From Burkholderia cepacia (GTDB lineage: Bacteria; Pseudomonadota; Gammaproteobacteria; Burkholderiales; Burkholderiaceae), in NCBI RefSeq assembly GCF_029962485.1, contig NZ_CP073638.1, positions 62,001 to 126,000 of the forward strand: a stretch of 64,000 nt of DNA, in the 5' to 3' direction. The position numbers and the translations under genes are program-made. This document shows, piece after piece, positions 34,663-43,699 of the stretch. Each line of letters opens with the position of its first letter. Position 1 is the first letter of the stretch. The notes beneath the pieces were generated by a model. The model was not told the origin of the DNA. It made no database searches and saw only the letters and a program-made list of their open reading frames with translations.

Positions 34663-35901
34663 ATGACCTTGCTGAGCCGCCTGCGCGCGCTGTCCGCCGC
34701 CCTTGCGTTGTCCTTCGCCGCCACGCACGCCGGTGCCGCGGATCTCGTCATCGCGGGCCGCGACGACATCTACGGCAAGGGGCTGGCCGACGCCGTCGCC
34801 GGCTTCAACAAGCTGCACCCGGGCACCGAGATCGAGCTGCTCAAGCTGCCGAACGCGAACCTGTACCAGAAGCTCAAGCTGTCGATGCGCGAAGGCACCG
34901 GCACGTACGACCTCGTGATGATGGACGACACGTGGGCGCCCGAATTCATCGGCAACGGCTGGTTGAAGCCGCTGCCGGCATCGCTCGCGGACGCCGATCT
35001 CGTGCCGTCCGCCGTCGCGCTCGGCCGCAACGCGGCCGGTGCGCTGTACGCGCTGCCGATCGTCGGCAACGTCGAGATGTTCGCGTACCGCAAGGACCTG
35101 CTCGCGAAGTACAAGCTGCAGCCGCCGCGCAACTGGGACGACGTGCTGAAGATCGCGCAGACCATTGGCGGCGCGGACAAGAGCATGTCGGGCGTCGTGT
35201 TTCGCGGCACCAAGGGCAACCCGGTCGTGACGGGCTTCCTGCCGATCCTGTGGGCGTACGGCGGCGACGTATTCGATCATGCCGGCAACGTGACGATCGA
35301 TTCGCGCGAAGCGCAGGCCGCGCTGAAGACGTTCCTCGCGCTGAAGGCGTCCGCGCCGAAGGATGTCGACGTGTACGGCGCGGCCGAAGTGCGCGATGCG
35401 TTGCAGCGCGGCACGGCCGCGCAGTCGATCGAGGTGTGGCCGGCATGGGTGCCGGCGCTCGACGATCCGAAGCAGTCGCGCGTGGTCGGGCAGATCGCGC
35501 TGCAACCGCCGCCCGGGCAGACCGCCGGCCCGGCGCCGATGCTCGGCATCTGGCAAATGGGCATTCCGAAGGACGCGCCGCACGCGAAGCTCGCGCAGGA
35601 CTTCCTGGCGTACCTGACCAACCGCGATACGCAGACGCGCCTCGCCGGTATCGGCATTCCGCCGACGCGCCGCAGCGTGTTCAACGATCCGGCGCTGGTG
35701 CGCCAGTACCGCTGGTATCCCGATCAGCTGAAGGCGCTCGAAGCCGGCCGTGCGCGGCCGCGCGTGAAGGACTGGCAGCAGGTCGAAAGCATTCTCGGCG
35801 ACCAGCTGCAGCTCGCGCTGACGGGGCAGGCCGCGCCCGACGCGGCGCTGCGCCAGGCGCAGCAGAAGATCGCGCAGGCGACGGCCGCGGCCGGCAAGTG
35901 A
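34663..35901 (+). CDS. ABC transporter substrate-binding protein (sugar/polyol type)
   Basis: A 412-residue family-1 extracellular solute-binding protein: signal peptide MTLLSRLRALSAALALSFAATHAGA (cleavage near residue 25), then DLVIAGRDDIYGKGLADAVAGF, LVMMDDTWAPEF, and the hinge region GFLPILWAYGGDVF typical of MalE/UgpB-like proteins. It precedes two permeases of the MalF/MalG type on the same strand. No ATPase gene follows. A LacI-type regulator faces the operon from downstream. Ligand likely a carbohydrate, polyol or a phosphodiester derivative, given the neighbouring phosphodiesterase (inference). Confidence 0.9.
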   Translation: MTLLSRLRALSAALALSFAATHAGAADLVIAGRDDIYGKGLADAVAGFNKLHPGTEIELLKLPNANLYQKLKLSMREGTGTYDLVMMDDTWAPEFIGNGWLKPLPASLADADLVPSAVALGRNAAGALYALPIVGNVEMFAYRKDLLAKYKLQPPRNWDDVLKIAQTIGGADKSMSGVVFRGTKGNPVVTGFLPILWAYGGDVFDHAGNVTIDSREAQAALKTFLALKASAPKDVDVYGAAEVRDALQRGTAAQSIEVWPAWVPALDDPKQSRVVGQIALQPPPGQTAGPAPMLGIWQMGIPKDAPHAKLAQDFLAYLTNRDTQTRLAGIGIPPTRRSVFNDPALVRQYRWYPDQLKALEAGRARPRVKDWQQVESILGDQLQLALTGQAAPDAALRQAQQKIAQATAAAGK

Positions 35902-35935
35902 CGGCGCGCGTCAACTCGGTGGCCGGAGGTCGCGC

Positions 35936-36805
35936 ATGAAGTCCTTTGGCCGCAGCCTGCCGTTCGTCGCGCTGCTCGGGCCCGCATTGCTGGTGCTCGC
36001 CGCGCTCGCCCTGTATCCGGTCGCACAGGTGCTGATCGATTCGTTCTGCCAGGTCGACTACTCGGCCGGGCGCCGCGCATTCACCGGGCTTGCGAACTAT
36101 CGCGCGGTGCTCGGCGACGATGCGTTCACGGCCGGCTTCGGCAACACGCTGCGCTTCACGATCGTCGCGTCGCTGGCCGAAGTCGCGCTGGGCTTCGGCC
36201 TCGCGCTGCTGTTCGTGCGCGCGTTTCCGGGGCGGCGCATCGCGCTGCCGCTCGCGATCCTGCCGATGATGCTGTCCACGCTCGTGTGCTCGGCGATCTG
36301 GCGCAACTGGCTCAACTTCGACGGCTTCCTGAACGCGCTGCTCGCGGTGTTCGGCATCGACGGCGTGCGCTGGCTGTCCGATCCGCATCTCGCGCTGTGG
36401 TCGCTCGCGCTCGTCGACGTATGGCAGTGGACGCCGATGGCGTTCCTGATCGTGCTGGCCGGGTTGCAGTCGATTCCGCAGGAACTGTACGAAGCCGCAC
36501 GCACCGACGGCGCGAGCGAGTGGCAGTGCCTGCGCGACATCACGCTGCCGCTCGCGGCGCCGCAGATCGGCCTCGCGCTGCTGCTGCGCTCGATCGACAC
36601 GTTCAAGCTGTTCGACAAGGTCTATGCGCTGACGGGCGGCGGCCCTGGCAATGCGACGCAGACCTTGTCGACCTATATCTACGACACGGGCTTCCGCTTC
36701 TTCAATGTCGGGCCGGCGAGCGCCGCGTCGGTGCTGATGCTCGCGGCGTCCGCGGTGCTGGTTTCGGGGTACGTATGGCAGACGGTTCGCAAGCGGCGCG
36801 CATGA
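35936..36805 (+). CDS. ABC transporter permease (MalF/UgpA type)
   Basis: A 289-residue inner-membrane protein with six hydrophobic segments. The cytoplasmic EAA loop that docks the ATPase reads ELYEAARTDGASEWQCLRDITLPLAAPQ. It starts 34 bp after the binding-protein gene and overlaps the second permease by 4 bp (ATGA). Forms a heterodimeric channel with its neighbour. Confidence 0.92.
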   Translation: MKSFGRSLPFVALLGPALLVLAALALYPVAQVLIDSFCQVDYSAGRRAFTGLANYRAVLGDDAFTAGFGNTLRFTIVASLAEVALGFGLALLFVRAFPGRRIALPLAILPMMLSTLVCSAIWRNWLNFDGFLNALLAVFGIDGVRWLSDPHLALWSLALVDVWQWTPMAFLIVLAGLQSIPQELYEAARTDGASEWQCLRDITLPLAAPQIGLALLLRSIDTFKLFDKVYALTGGGPGNATQTLSTYIYDTGFRFFNVGPASAASVLMLAASAVLVSGYVWQTVRKRRA

Positions 36806-37662
36806 CGGCGCATCCCGCAGGCATCACGGGCGCGCGAACGGGCGCCGCATTCGGTCGCGCGATGCCGTGGGTGTTGCGCATCGTCGCGCTCGCGCTGTTG
36901 CTGCTGCCATGCCTGTGGATGGCCGGCGCGGCTTTCATGCCGACGCTCGAACGCCTCGATCATCCGTTACGAATCTGGCCGGCCGCGCCGACGCTCGAGC
37001 ATTTCGCATCGGTATGGTCCAACGGCATTGGCGCGCCGCTGTTCAATTCGCTGCTGGTCGGGTTCGGCACGACGTTGCTGGCGCTGGCGCTCGCGTTTCC
37101 GGCCGCGTATGCGCTCGTGCGGTTGCGGTTTCCCGCACGGCTCGACCTGCTGTTCCTGGTGCTCGTGCTCGCGTTGAAGCTGATGCCGCCGATCACGATC
37201 GCGGTACCGCTGTTCGCGCTCGCGAAGCGGCTGCACCTGCTTGATTCGACGCTTGGTCTGATGCTCGCGTACCAGATTTATGCGTTGCCGATGGCGATCT
37301 GGATGCTGCTCGCGTTCGTGCGCGAAGTGCCGATCGAGTACGAAGAAGCGGCGTGCATCGACGGTGCCGGGCTCGCGCGACGGCTCGTGCAGATCGTGCT
37401 GCCGCTGTGCGCGCCGGGGCTGATCGCGACCGCGATCTTCGTGTTCATCGCCGCGTGGAACGAATTCCTGATCGCGCTGCTGTTCGTGTCGACGCCGAGC
37501 CGTTTCACGCTGCCGCTCGCGATTGCCGGCTACGTGACGGAGAACGGTATCGACTGGGGCGACCTGATGAGCGCGGGGCTGATGGCGTCGCTGCCCACGC
37601 TGGCCGTGGCCGGCTATGTGCAGCGCTACCTGTTGCGCGGGTTCGCGGGCGGGCTGAAGTGA
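36802..37662 (+). CDS. ABC transporter permease (MalG/UgpE type)
   Basis: A 286-residue permease with six segments and the EAA loop EYEEAACIDGAGLARRLVQIVLPLCAPG. The ATG overlaps the preceding permease's TGA, fixing the start; the open frame further upstream is only antisense shadow. The operon ends here: a convergent LacI gene begins 32 bp later and no nucleotide-binding subunit is present, so an ATPase must be shared from elsewhere in the genome (as MsmK-like ATPases are in other bacteria). Confidence 0.92.
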   Translation: MTAHPAGITGARTGAAFGRAMPWVLRIVALALLLLPCLWMAGAAFMPTLERLDHPLRIWPAAPTLEHFASVWSNGIGAPLFNSLLVGFGTTLLALALAFPAAYALVRLRFPARLDLLFLVLVLALKLMPPITIAVPLFALAKRLHLLDSTLGLMLAYQIYALPMAIWMLLAFVREVPIEYEEAACIDGAGLARRLVQIVLPLCAPGLIATAIFVFIAAWNEFLIALLFVSTPSRFTLPLAIAGYVTENGIDWGDLMSAGLMASLPTLAVAGYVQRYLLRGFAGGLK

Positions 37663-37694
37663 CGCGCGGCCGCGCCGCGCCCGATTTCATTCCG

Positions 37695-38717
37695 TCACAC
37701 GCAGCTGTCCCGCACCACCTGCGTGACCGGCACGACGCGCGTGCGCGACGGGCCGTCGAAGGTCTGCATGCGGTCGGCGAGCAGGTCGATCGCTGCATGC
37801 GCGAGGCCGCGCGTGTCCTGCCGCAGCGTCGTCAGCCGATACGCGTCGTACTCGGCAGCCGGGATGTCGTCGAAGCCGATCACGCACAGGTCGTCCGGCA
37901 CGCGCAACCCGAATTCGCCGCGCGCGACATCGATCACGCCGAGCGCGAGCAGGTCGGACGAGCAGAACACGCCATCGGGCCGTTCGCGCGCCGCGAACAG
38001 TCGCCGCGCCGCGTCGATCCCGCTGGCATGGGTGTCGGACGGCGTGTCGATCACGTGCGCGAGCGTCGCGTCGAACGCATCGCCTTGCCCGATCGCGTGT
38101 TCGAATGCCGTGGCGCGCGACCGCGCGCTGTAGCTGGCGCCGCGCGGCCCGACGAACGCGAGCCGGCGCGCGCCGGCCCGCACGAGCCGCTGCGCCGCAT
38201 GGACGGCGCCCGCCGCGTTGTCGCTGACGACGACATCGGCGCCCGGCAGGTTCGCCTCGCGGTTGATCATCACGACCGGAATCCGGTGTTCGAGATACTG
38301 CTGCGCGACCGACAGCGGCGGCGACGCGGACGTCATCACGAGCCCCGCGATCCGGTAGCTGAGCAGTTGTTCGAGCGATTGCCGGACCTGGCGCGGATCT
38401 TCCGCGTTGGTCACGAGCGGCGTGAGCGCACGCTGCCCGAGCGTGGCCATCAGGTCCGACAGCAACCGTGCGCGGAACGGGTTCTCGAACCCGGCCGTCA
38501 CGACGCCGATCATGCTGCTGCGCTGCGTGATCATGTCGCGCGCGATCAGGTTGACCTGGTAGCCGAGCGCGCGCGCGGCGACCATCACGCGTTCGCGCGT
38601 CTGCGGTGCGATGCTTGCCGTCGGCGAAAATGCGCGCGACACCGCGGAGCGCGAGACACCGGCCCGCGCCGCGACATCCGACGCCGTCACCCACGGTTTT
38701 CTTTCCTTGTCATTCAT
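37695..38717 (-). CDS. LacI-family transcriptional regulator
   Basis: A 340-residue repressor: HTH near residues 9-34 (VTASDVAARAGVSRSAVSRAFSPTASIAPQTRERV), a hinge, and a periplasmic-binding-protein-like effector domain (IGVVTAGFENPFRARLLSDLM, VIGFDDIPAAEYDAYRLTTLRQD). Start at 38715-38717 is the ATG that places the HTH normally; the frame is open further upstream. Convergent with the ABC permeases and divergent from the phosphodiesterase with only 6 bp (or 33 bp with the later start) between them, so both are probably in its regulon. Confidence 0.92.
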   Translation of the reverse strand: MNDKERKPWVTASDVAARAGVSRSAVSRAFSPTASIAPQTRERVMVAARALGYQVNLIARDMITQRSSMIGVVTAGFENPFRARLLSDLMATLGQRALTPLVTNAEDPRQVRQSLEQLLSYRIAGLVMTSASPPLSVAQQYLEHRIPVVMINREANLPGADVVVSDNAAGAVHAAQRLVRAGARRLAFVGPRGASYSARSRATAFEHAIGQGDAFDATLAHVIDTPSDTHASGIDAARRLFAARERPDGVFCSSDLLALGVIDVARGEFGLRVPDDLCVIGFDDIPAAEYDAYRLTTLRQDTRGLAHAAIDLLADRMQTFDGPSRTRVVPVTQVVRDSCV

Positions 38718-38723
38718 CGATTC

Positions 38724-39644
38724 ATGATCCCTTCGAGCCACGAAACGTGCATGCCGCTCGCCGACTGGATGTCGGCGCTCGACGATGCGCGGCTGCTGCA
38801 TACGCTGACCCTACCGGGCAGCCATGACACCTGTGCGTATACGGTCGACGATTTGCTCGTGCGCACGCAGCGCGCGCCGCTCGACGCGCAGCTCGCGCAT
38901 GGCGTGCGGCTGCTCGACATCCGCTGCCGACACGTGCGCGATGCATTCGACATCCATCACGGCGGCATTGCGCTCGGCATGACGTTCGACGACGTGCTGG
39001 CCGATTGCATGCGCTTTCTCGACGAACATCCGCGCGAATGCATCGTGATGTCGGTGAAGGATGAATGGCCGGCGCACGCGTGCACGCGCAGCTTCGACGC
39101 GACGTTCGACGCGCATCGCGCGCGGCATCCACGGCTGCGCTGGCATGCCGGCGGCACGCTGCCCGCGCTCGGCGACGTGCGCGGCGCGATCGTGCTGCTG
39201 CGGCGCTTTCGCAGCGGCCGGCCGCTCGGCATCGACCTGACCGCGTGGCCCGACAACGCGACGTTCACGATCGATCATCCCGACGGCGCGTTCGTGATCC
39301 AGGACGAATATCGCGTGCCGGTGGCTGCATCGATCGCGTGGAAGTGGCGTGCGATCGACGCGCTGCTGACGCACCTGCCATTGCCGGACAGCGGCCGCTG
39401 GGCGATCAGCTTCTGCAGCGGGACGGGGATGGGCGCGAATCCGTCGGTCGTTGCACGCGGTGACGGCAGGGTGCAGGGCATTCATGCGCGACTGGCCGAA
39501 CGGTTGCGCGAGCAGCGCGGCCCGTATGGCGCGATGCTGCTCGATTTCTGCGATGACGATGATTGGGCGCTGGTGCGTGCGCTGATCGCGTGCAACGACC
39601 ATGCGCCGGAGCAGGGCGTCTGGCGCAAGGCGTTTCGCTGCTAG
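38724..39644 (+). CDS. Phosphatidylinositol-specific phospholipase C-like phosphodiesterase
   Basis: A 306-residue protein from ATG 38724; an alternative ATG at 38751 gives 297 residues and leaves room for a promoter. The PI-PLC X-domain pattern is clear: TLPGSHDTC with the first catalytic His, then GVRLLDIRCRHV and DIHHGGIALGMTFDDVL with the second His, and EHPRECIVMSVKDEW. No signal peptide, unlike secreted Gram-positive PI-PLCs, so it may be cytoplasmic. It lies divergent from the LacI gene and near an ABC importer, pointing to use of an inositol- or glycerol-phosphodiester (inference). Confidence 0.82.
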   Translation: MIPSSHETCMPLADWMSALDDARLLHTLTLPGSHDTCAYTVDDLLVRTQRAPLDAQLAHGVRLLDIRCRHVRDAFDIHHGGIALGMTFDDVLADCMRFLDEHPRECIVMSVKDEWPAHACTRSFDATFDAHRARHPRLRWHAGGTLPALGDVRGAIVLLRRFRSGRPLGIDLTAWPDNATFTIDHPDGAFVIQDEYRVPVAASIAWKWRAIDALLTHLPLPDSGRWAISFCSGTGMGANPSVVARGDGRVQGIHARLAERLREQRGPYGAMLLDFCDDDDWALVRALIACNDHAPEQGVWRKAFRC

Positions 39645-40601
39645 TCAGCGCAGATTCGCGTTGAAGAACGCGAGTGCATCTGCGTCGAGTGTCTGGTGGA
39701 AGGCCACGCGATCGAAGCCCTTCGCGTCGGTGCAGATGTCGGGCGCATTGCGTGCCAGTTGCTCGGGGCATGGCGCCAGAAAGGCGAAATGCGCGGCATT
39801 CGGCACGACGTGGAATTCCGGCCGTTGCGGCAGCAGGGCGGCCAGCGCGGGCGCCATTTTCGGCTCCACGCCGTCGCCGCCTGCTTCGGATGCCCAGAGC
39901 TGAATCGGCGCATGCACGCCCTTCAGCGTGTCGGCGGTCGGGAATTCGTCGAACGGATCGGCGAGCACGTAGGCCTTGATGCGCGGATCGTGCGTCGGCG
40001 GCGCTTTCGGCAGGTCGCCGTCGTGGATTTGCCGGCAGATCGGCCAGGCCGGGTCCGGGCAGGGGATCCCCGCATGCATGAAGTCCGGGTTGGCGCCGGC
40101 CAGCACGAGGCCCGTATAGCCGCCGCGCGAGAAACCGAAGAAACCGATGCGCGCCGGATCGATGCGCGCGGCATCCGGCGCTTTGGCCAGCATGTAGTCG
40201 ACCAGGCGCTTGATGTCGGCCGGACGCTCGGCGAATTCGCCCAGGTCGGCCGCGCGGCTCATGTCGGAGAACGTGTCACCCGGATGGTTGATCGCCGCGA
40301 CGACGTAGCCCGCGTCGGCAAGCGTTTCGGCGAGGTCGTGGTGACCGAGGAACGTGCCGCCGTGACCGTGCGAGATCACGACGAGCGGCAGCGTGTCGCC
40401 GACGGTCGGGCAGTCGCGCCGCCCTTTCAATTCGAAAGGCCCGATCGTGAGTGTCTGCGCGGCATCCGCGCAGGGCGTCCATATGATCGCCTTCAGTTCG
40501 GGGCCGCCGGCGTCGGCAGGAATCTTGGCAAACTTGACGCCGGCCGCGTGCGCGACCGTTGCGGACAGGCAGAGCAGGACAGCCGGCAGCCAGGTTTTCA
40601 T
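39645..40601 (-). CDS. Exported alpha/beta hydrolase (dienelactone hydrolase-like)
   Basis: A 318-residue protein with signal peptide MKTWLPAVLLCLSATVAHA (cleavage near residue 19). The alpha/beta hydrolase core has the oxyanion segment VISHGHGGT, nucleophile Ser158 in GFFGFSRGG, an acidic residue in LADPFDEFP and the His in AAHFAF. A Cys-rich insertion (IPCPDPAWPICRQ) could form a disulfide in the periplasm. It ends directly against the phosphodiesterase stop codon (no gap, convergent). Substrate unknown, probably an ester. Confidence 0.85.
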   Translation of the reverse strand: MKTWLPAVLLCLSATVAHAAGVKFAKIPADAGGPELKAIIWTPCADAAQTLTIGPFELKGRRDCPTVGDTLPLVVISHGHGGTFLGHHDLAETLADAGYVVAAINHPGDTFSDMSRAADLGEFAERPADIKRLVDYMLAKAPDAARIDPARIGFFGFSRGGYTGLVLAGANPDFMHAGIPCPDPAWPICRQIHDGDLPKAPPTHDPRIKAYVLADPFDEFPTADTLKGVHAPIQLWASEAGGDGVEPKMAPALAALLPQRPEFHVVPNAAHFAFLAPCPEQLARNAPDICTDAKGFDRVAFHQTLDADALAFFNANLR

Positions 40602-40655
40602 GTGCAGTCCTGAGGCAAGGGCAGCGGGCGCGCGATGTGCGCCGGAAAGGGGCGC

Positions 40656-41267
40656 TTACCGCGTCGCGATCGCCACCGCCGCACCGGCCATCGCCGCCGC
40701 GCTCGTGCGATTCGCCATCCGCTTCGCACGCGTCGACGTCAGGAACGCGCGTGCGCGCGACGCGAGCAGCGACCAGAAGCAGTCGGTAAGGATCAACACG
40801 GCGAGCATCGTACCGACCAGTTCGGCCCACGCAGCGATACCGACGTGGGTGAGGTCGACGATGGTCGGCAGCAACGCGAGATAGAACACCATGATCTTCG
40901 GGTTGCCGAGCGTCACGAGCATGCCGGCGACGAACATGCGCCACGGCGACTGGCCACGCGGCAGGTCGTCCGCACCCGTGTCGGTCGGCGCGGTCCACAT
41001 CTTCCATGCAAGAAACAGCAGGTACGCGACGCCGAGCAGCTTCAGCACGATCAGGCCCGTCGCGAACGTGCGCGCAAACGCGGACAGCCCCGCGACCGCG
41101 AGCGTAAGCCACAGCGCTTCGCCGAGCCACATCGCCGCAAGGAACGGCAGCACGTCGCGTACGCCGTTCGTCAGCACGCGTGCGACGAGCGCTGCGACGC
41201 TCGGCCCGGGCGTGCCGGCGGTGACCAGCAGCGCGAAGGCGAAGACGGCGAGGGCGGATAGCGTCAT
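40656..41267 (-). CDS. LysE family translocator
   Basis: A 203-residue inner-membrane exporter with about six segments. The N-terminal signature FALLVTAGTPGPSVAALVARVLTNG and the GNPKIMVFYLALLPTIVD segment in the middle are diagnostic of LysE/RhtB amino-acid exporters. The ATG at 41265-41267 is chosen for the normal length. Divergent from the GNAT gene across an 87-bp gap that holds a small palindrome. The exported amino acid is unknown. Confidence 0.9.
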   Translation of the reverse strand: MTLSALAVFAFALLVTAGTPGPSVAALVARVLTNGVRDVLPFLAAMWLGEALWLTLAVAGLSAFARTFATGLIVLKLLGVAYLLFLAWKMWTAPTDTGADDLPRGQSPWRMFVAGMLVTLGNPKIMVFYLALLPTIVDLTHVGIAAWAELVGTMLAVLILTDCFWSLLASRARAFLTSTRAKRMANRTSAAAMAGAAVAIATR

Positions 41268-41289
41268 GGCGAGCCTCGTGGGTCGGGCG

Positions 41290-41318
41290 TTAGAAACGTA
41301 TGAAGTTTCGATTATAGT
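41290..41318 (+). promoter_or_regulatory. Promoter with internal palindrome, GNAT/LysE divergent region
   Basis: TTAGAA (41290-41295) and TATAGT (41313-41318) with a 17-bp spacer look like a sigma-70 promoter for the GNAT gene. GAAAC (41293-41297) and GTTTC (41305-41309), 7 bp apart, form an inverted repeat between the two boxes, a good position for a repressor. Confidence 0.35.
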
Positions 41319-41354
41319 GACGGCCGTTCCAGACTGTCTGCCTGAATTGCCGTC

Positions 41355-41882
41355 ATGACTGCATCGATCCTGATCCGTCCCGCCACGCCGGAAGACGCGG
41401 CCGCGATGGCCGCCGTGGAAGTCGCCGCCGCGCAGCGGTTTCGCGACATCGGCATGACCGACATCGCCGACGGCGAGCCAACCGATGCGGCCGCCGTGCT
41501 CGTGCGCATCGACGATGGCCGCGCGTATGTCGCGGTCGATGCGCAGGGTGCGTGCGTCGGGTTTGCGTTCTACCGGCTGCTCGATCCGCAGCGGTTGTAT
41601 CTGGAGGAACTGGATGTCGCGCCGTCGCATGCCGGACAGCGGATCGGCGCGCGCCTGATCGAGCAGGTGATGGCGCGCGCGGCGCAGGAGCACGTCGAGC
41701 AGGTCGTGCTGTCGACGTTTCGCGATGCGCCGTGGAATGCGCCGTACTACGCGCGCCTCGGTTTCAGCATCGTCGACGATGCATCACTCGACGATGCGCT
41801 GCGCGCGATCCGCGCACACCACGTCGCGCTCGGTCTCGACGAAACACAGCGCGTGTTCATGCGCGCGGACGTGCGCGCCTGA
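41355..41882 (+). CDS. GNAT family N-acetyltransferase
   Basis: A 175-residue GNAT: IRPATPEDAAAMAAVEVAAA at the start, LYLEELDVAPSHAGQRIGARLIEQVM containing the acetyl-CoA pyrophosphate loop (Gln/Arg-x-x-Gly-x-Gly/Ala), and YYARLGFSIVDD near the end. Soluble, single domain. Divergent from the LysE exporter, a common pairing in which an acetyltransferase and an exporter act on the same amino compound (inference). Acceptor unknown. Confidence 0.88.
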   Translation: MTASILIRPATPEDAAAMAAVEVAAAQRFRDIGMTDIADGEPTDAAAVLVRIDDGRAYVAVDAQGACVGFAFYRLLDPQRLYLEELDVAPSHAGQRIGARLIEQVMARAAQEHVEQVVLSTFRDAPWNAPYYARLGFSIVDDASLDDALRAIRAHHVALGLDETQRVFMRADVRA

Positions 41883-41900
41883 ACACGTGCTGCCCGGCCG

Positions 41901-42962
41901 TCAGGCCGCGTCGCTCAGTGCCGGGTAATCGGTGTAACCCGTTTCGCCTTCCGCATAGAACGTCTCCGGCACCGGCTTGTTGAGCGGTGCGCCGAGTTCG
42001 AGGCGGCGCGGCAGGTCCGGGTTCGCGATGAACAGCTTGCCCCACGCGATCGCGTCGGCGCTGCCGCTTGCGAGCGCGGCCTGCGCGGTGTCGAGCGTGA
42101 ACTGCTCGTTCGCGATCAGCGGGCCGCCGAACGCTTCCTTCAGGCGCGGGCTCAGATGGTCACCCGAATACGATTCACGCGTGAAGATGAACGCGATCTT
42201 GCGGCGGCCGAGCTCGCGAGCGACGTAACCGAACGTTGCCGCCGGATCGGAATCGCCCATCGTGTGCGCGTCGCCGCGCGGCGCGAGGTGCACGCCGACA
42301 CGGCCGGCGCCCCACACGTCGATCGCTGCGTCGACCACTTCGAGCAGCAGGCGTGCGCGGTTTTCGATCGGGCCGCCGTACGCATCGGTGCGGCGGTTGG
42401 TGCTGTCCTGCAGGAACTGGTCGAGCAGGTAGCCGTTCGCGCCGTGGATCTCGACGCCGTCGAAGCCGGCCGCCTTCGCGTTCTCGGCACCCTTGCGGTA
42501 GGCGGCGACGATGCCCGGGATCTCGTCGAGTTCGAGTGCGCGCGGCGTCACGTACGGGCGCTGCGGACGCACGAGGCTCACGTGGCCGCCTGCGGCGATC
42601 GCGCTCGGCGCGACGGGCAGGTCGCCGTTCAGGAACACCGGATCGGAGATCCGGCCCACGTGCCAGAGCTGCAGCACGATACGCCCGCCGGCCGCGTGCA
42701 CGGCCTGCGTCACCTGCTTCCATCCTTCGACCTGCGCGTCGGACCAGATGCCCGGCGTGTCCGCATAGCCGACGCCCTGCGGCGTGACCGACGTTGCTTC
42801 GGTAATGATCAGGCCGGCCGATGCGCGCTCGGCGTAATAGCGCGCCATCAGTGCATTCGGCACGCGCGCCGCGCTCGCACGGGAGCGGGTGAGCGGCGCC
42901 ATCACGATGCGGTTCGGCAGGGTCAGGTCGCCGAGGGTAACGGGATCGAACAGCGTAGGCAT
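41901..42962 (-). CDS. Alkene reductase, Old Yellow Enzyme family
   Basis: A 353-residue FMN-dependent TIM-barrel enzyme: LFDPVTLGDLTLPNRIVMAPLTRSRA at the start, LQLWHVGRIS, and the substrate/FMN segment FDGVEIHGANGYLLDQFLQDSTNRRTDAYGG carrying the His-x2-Asn pair that binds the substrate oxygen, followed by AWGKLFIANPDL. Close in pattern to NemA/xenobiotic reductases that reduce activated C=C bonds and electrophiles. Start at 42960-42962. The ArsR-type gene lies 81 bp upstream in the same direction, likely its repressor in a NemR-like arrangement. Confidence 0.92.
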   Translation of the reverse strand: MPTLFDPVTLGDLTLPNRIVMAPLTRSRASAARVPNALMARYYAERASAGLIITEATSVTPQGVGYADTPGIWSDAQVEGWKQVTQAVHAAGGRIVLQLWHVGRISDPVFLNGDLPVAPSAIAAGGHVSLVRPQRPYVTPRALELDEIPGIVAAYRKGAENAKAAGFDGVEIHGANGYLLDQFLQDSTNRRTDAYGGPIENRARLLLEVVDAAIDVWGAGRVGVHLAPRGDAHTMGDSDPAATFGYVARELGRRKIAFIFTRESYSGDHLSPRLKEAFGGPLIANEQFTLDTAQAALASGSADAIAWGKLFIANPDLPRRLELGAPLNKPVPETFYAEGETGYTDYPALSDAA

Positions 42963-43043
42963 GGCAGATAACCTCTTCACGAAAGGAGGGAGCGCCGTCG
43001 CGTCATGTGCGGCGGCGCACCGCATGGCCGGTTGGGCCGTTGG

Positions 43044-43352
43044 CTAGAGTTCGCGGCGCAGGGCGTCGTGAAATGCGTCGATGACGGCCTCGTTGCGTTG
43101 GAAAAACGCCCACTGGCCGATCCGCGTCGACGTCACGAGCCCCGCGCGCTGCAGCGTGGCGAGGTGCGCGGAGACGGTCGACTGCGACAGCCCGCAGCGC
43201 GCATCGATCTGGCCCGCGCAGACGCCGTGTTCGTACGGCAGCGTCTGTTGCGGGAAATGCTCGCCGGGCGTTTTCAGCCAGACGAGGATCTCCCGGCGCA
43301 CGGGGTTCGAGAGCGCTTTCAGGATGGCGTCGATGTCGAGTTCGGTCGGCAT
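43044..43352 (-). CDS. ArsR-family transcriptional regulator
   Basis: A 102-residue winged-helix regulator from ATG 43350-43352: DIDAILKALSNPVRREILVWLKTPGEHF, then QIDARCGLSQSTVSAHLATLQRAGLVTSTRIGQWAFFQRNE. Single cysteines (VCAG and ARCG) could sense electrophiles by oxidation rather than bind metal (inference). It precedes the Old Yellow Enzyme gene as a probable two-gene operon, and a strong palindrome (43407-43426) lies about 55 bp upstream of its start, the likely autoregulatory operator. Confidence 0.9.
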   Translation of the reverse strand: MPTELDIDAILKALSNPVRREILVWLKTPGEHFPQQTLPYEHGVCAGQIDARCGLSQSTVSAHLATLQRAGLVTSTRIGQWAFFQRNEAVIDAFHDALRREL

Positions 43353-43406
43353 GGAAGGGTGTGGCGTTTCGGTCGGGCAAACGGGTATCGTCGATGGGCG
43401 AATCTT

Positions 43407-43426
43407 ATATCGTAAATCGACGATAT
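43407..43426. promoter_or_regulatory. Palindrome upstream of arsR-type/OYE operon
   Basis: ATATCGT (43407-43413), a 6-bp spacer and ACGATAT (43420-43426): perfect 7-bp arms. Size and A/T-rich arms suit an ArsR-family dimer. Position, 54 bp before the ArsR-type ATG, fits promoter occlusion. Confidence 0.6.
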
Positions 43427-43699
43427 GCGGGAAAGCACTGCTGTCTATGGGGTTGATAGGTGCCGACGGCATGGCCGGATGCACTTGTCGGGATGCGTGA
43501 GGGAGGTTTTCGTGTCGGACCCGGATTGCGTACCGGCCGGCCGGGGTGCGTGCCGAGTGCTACCGAGATATGAGGGAAATTGATCGAATCAAGCAAAAAA
43601 CATCAATTTTCACCAGGAATTGTTCTACCCACAATGGCTCACTCGTCGGCCAGGCGAGTACAGCGACACCTGACGGGCAGCGGGTTCCATTCAATCCCG

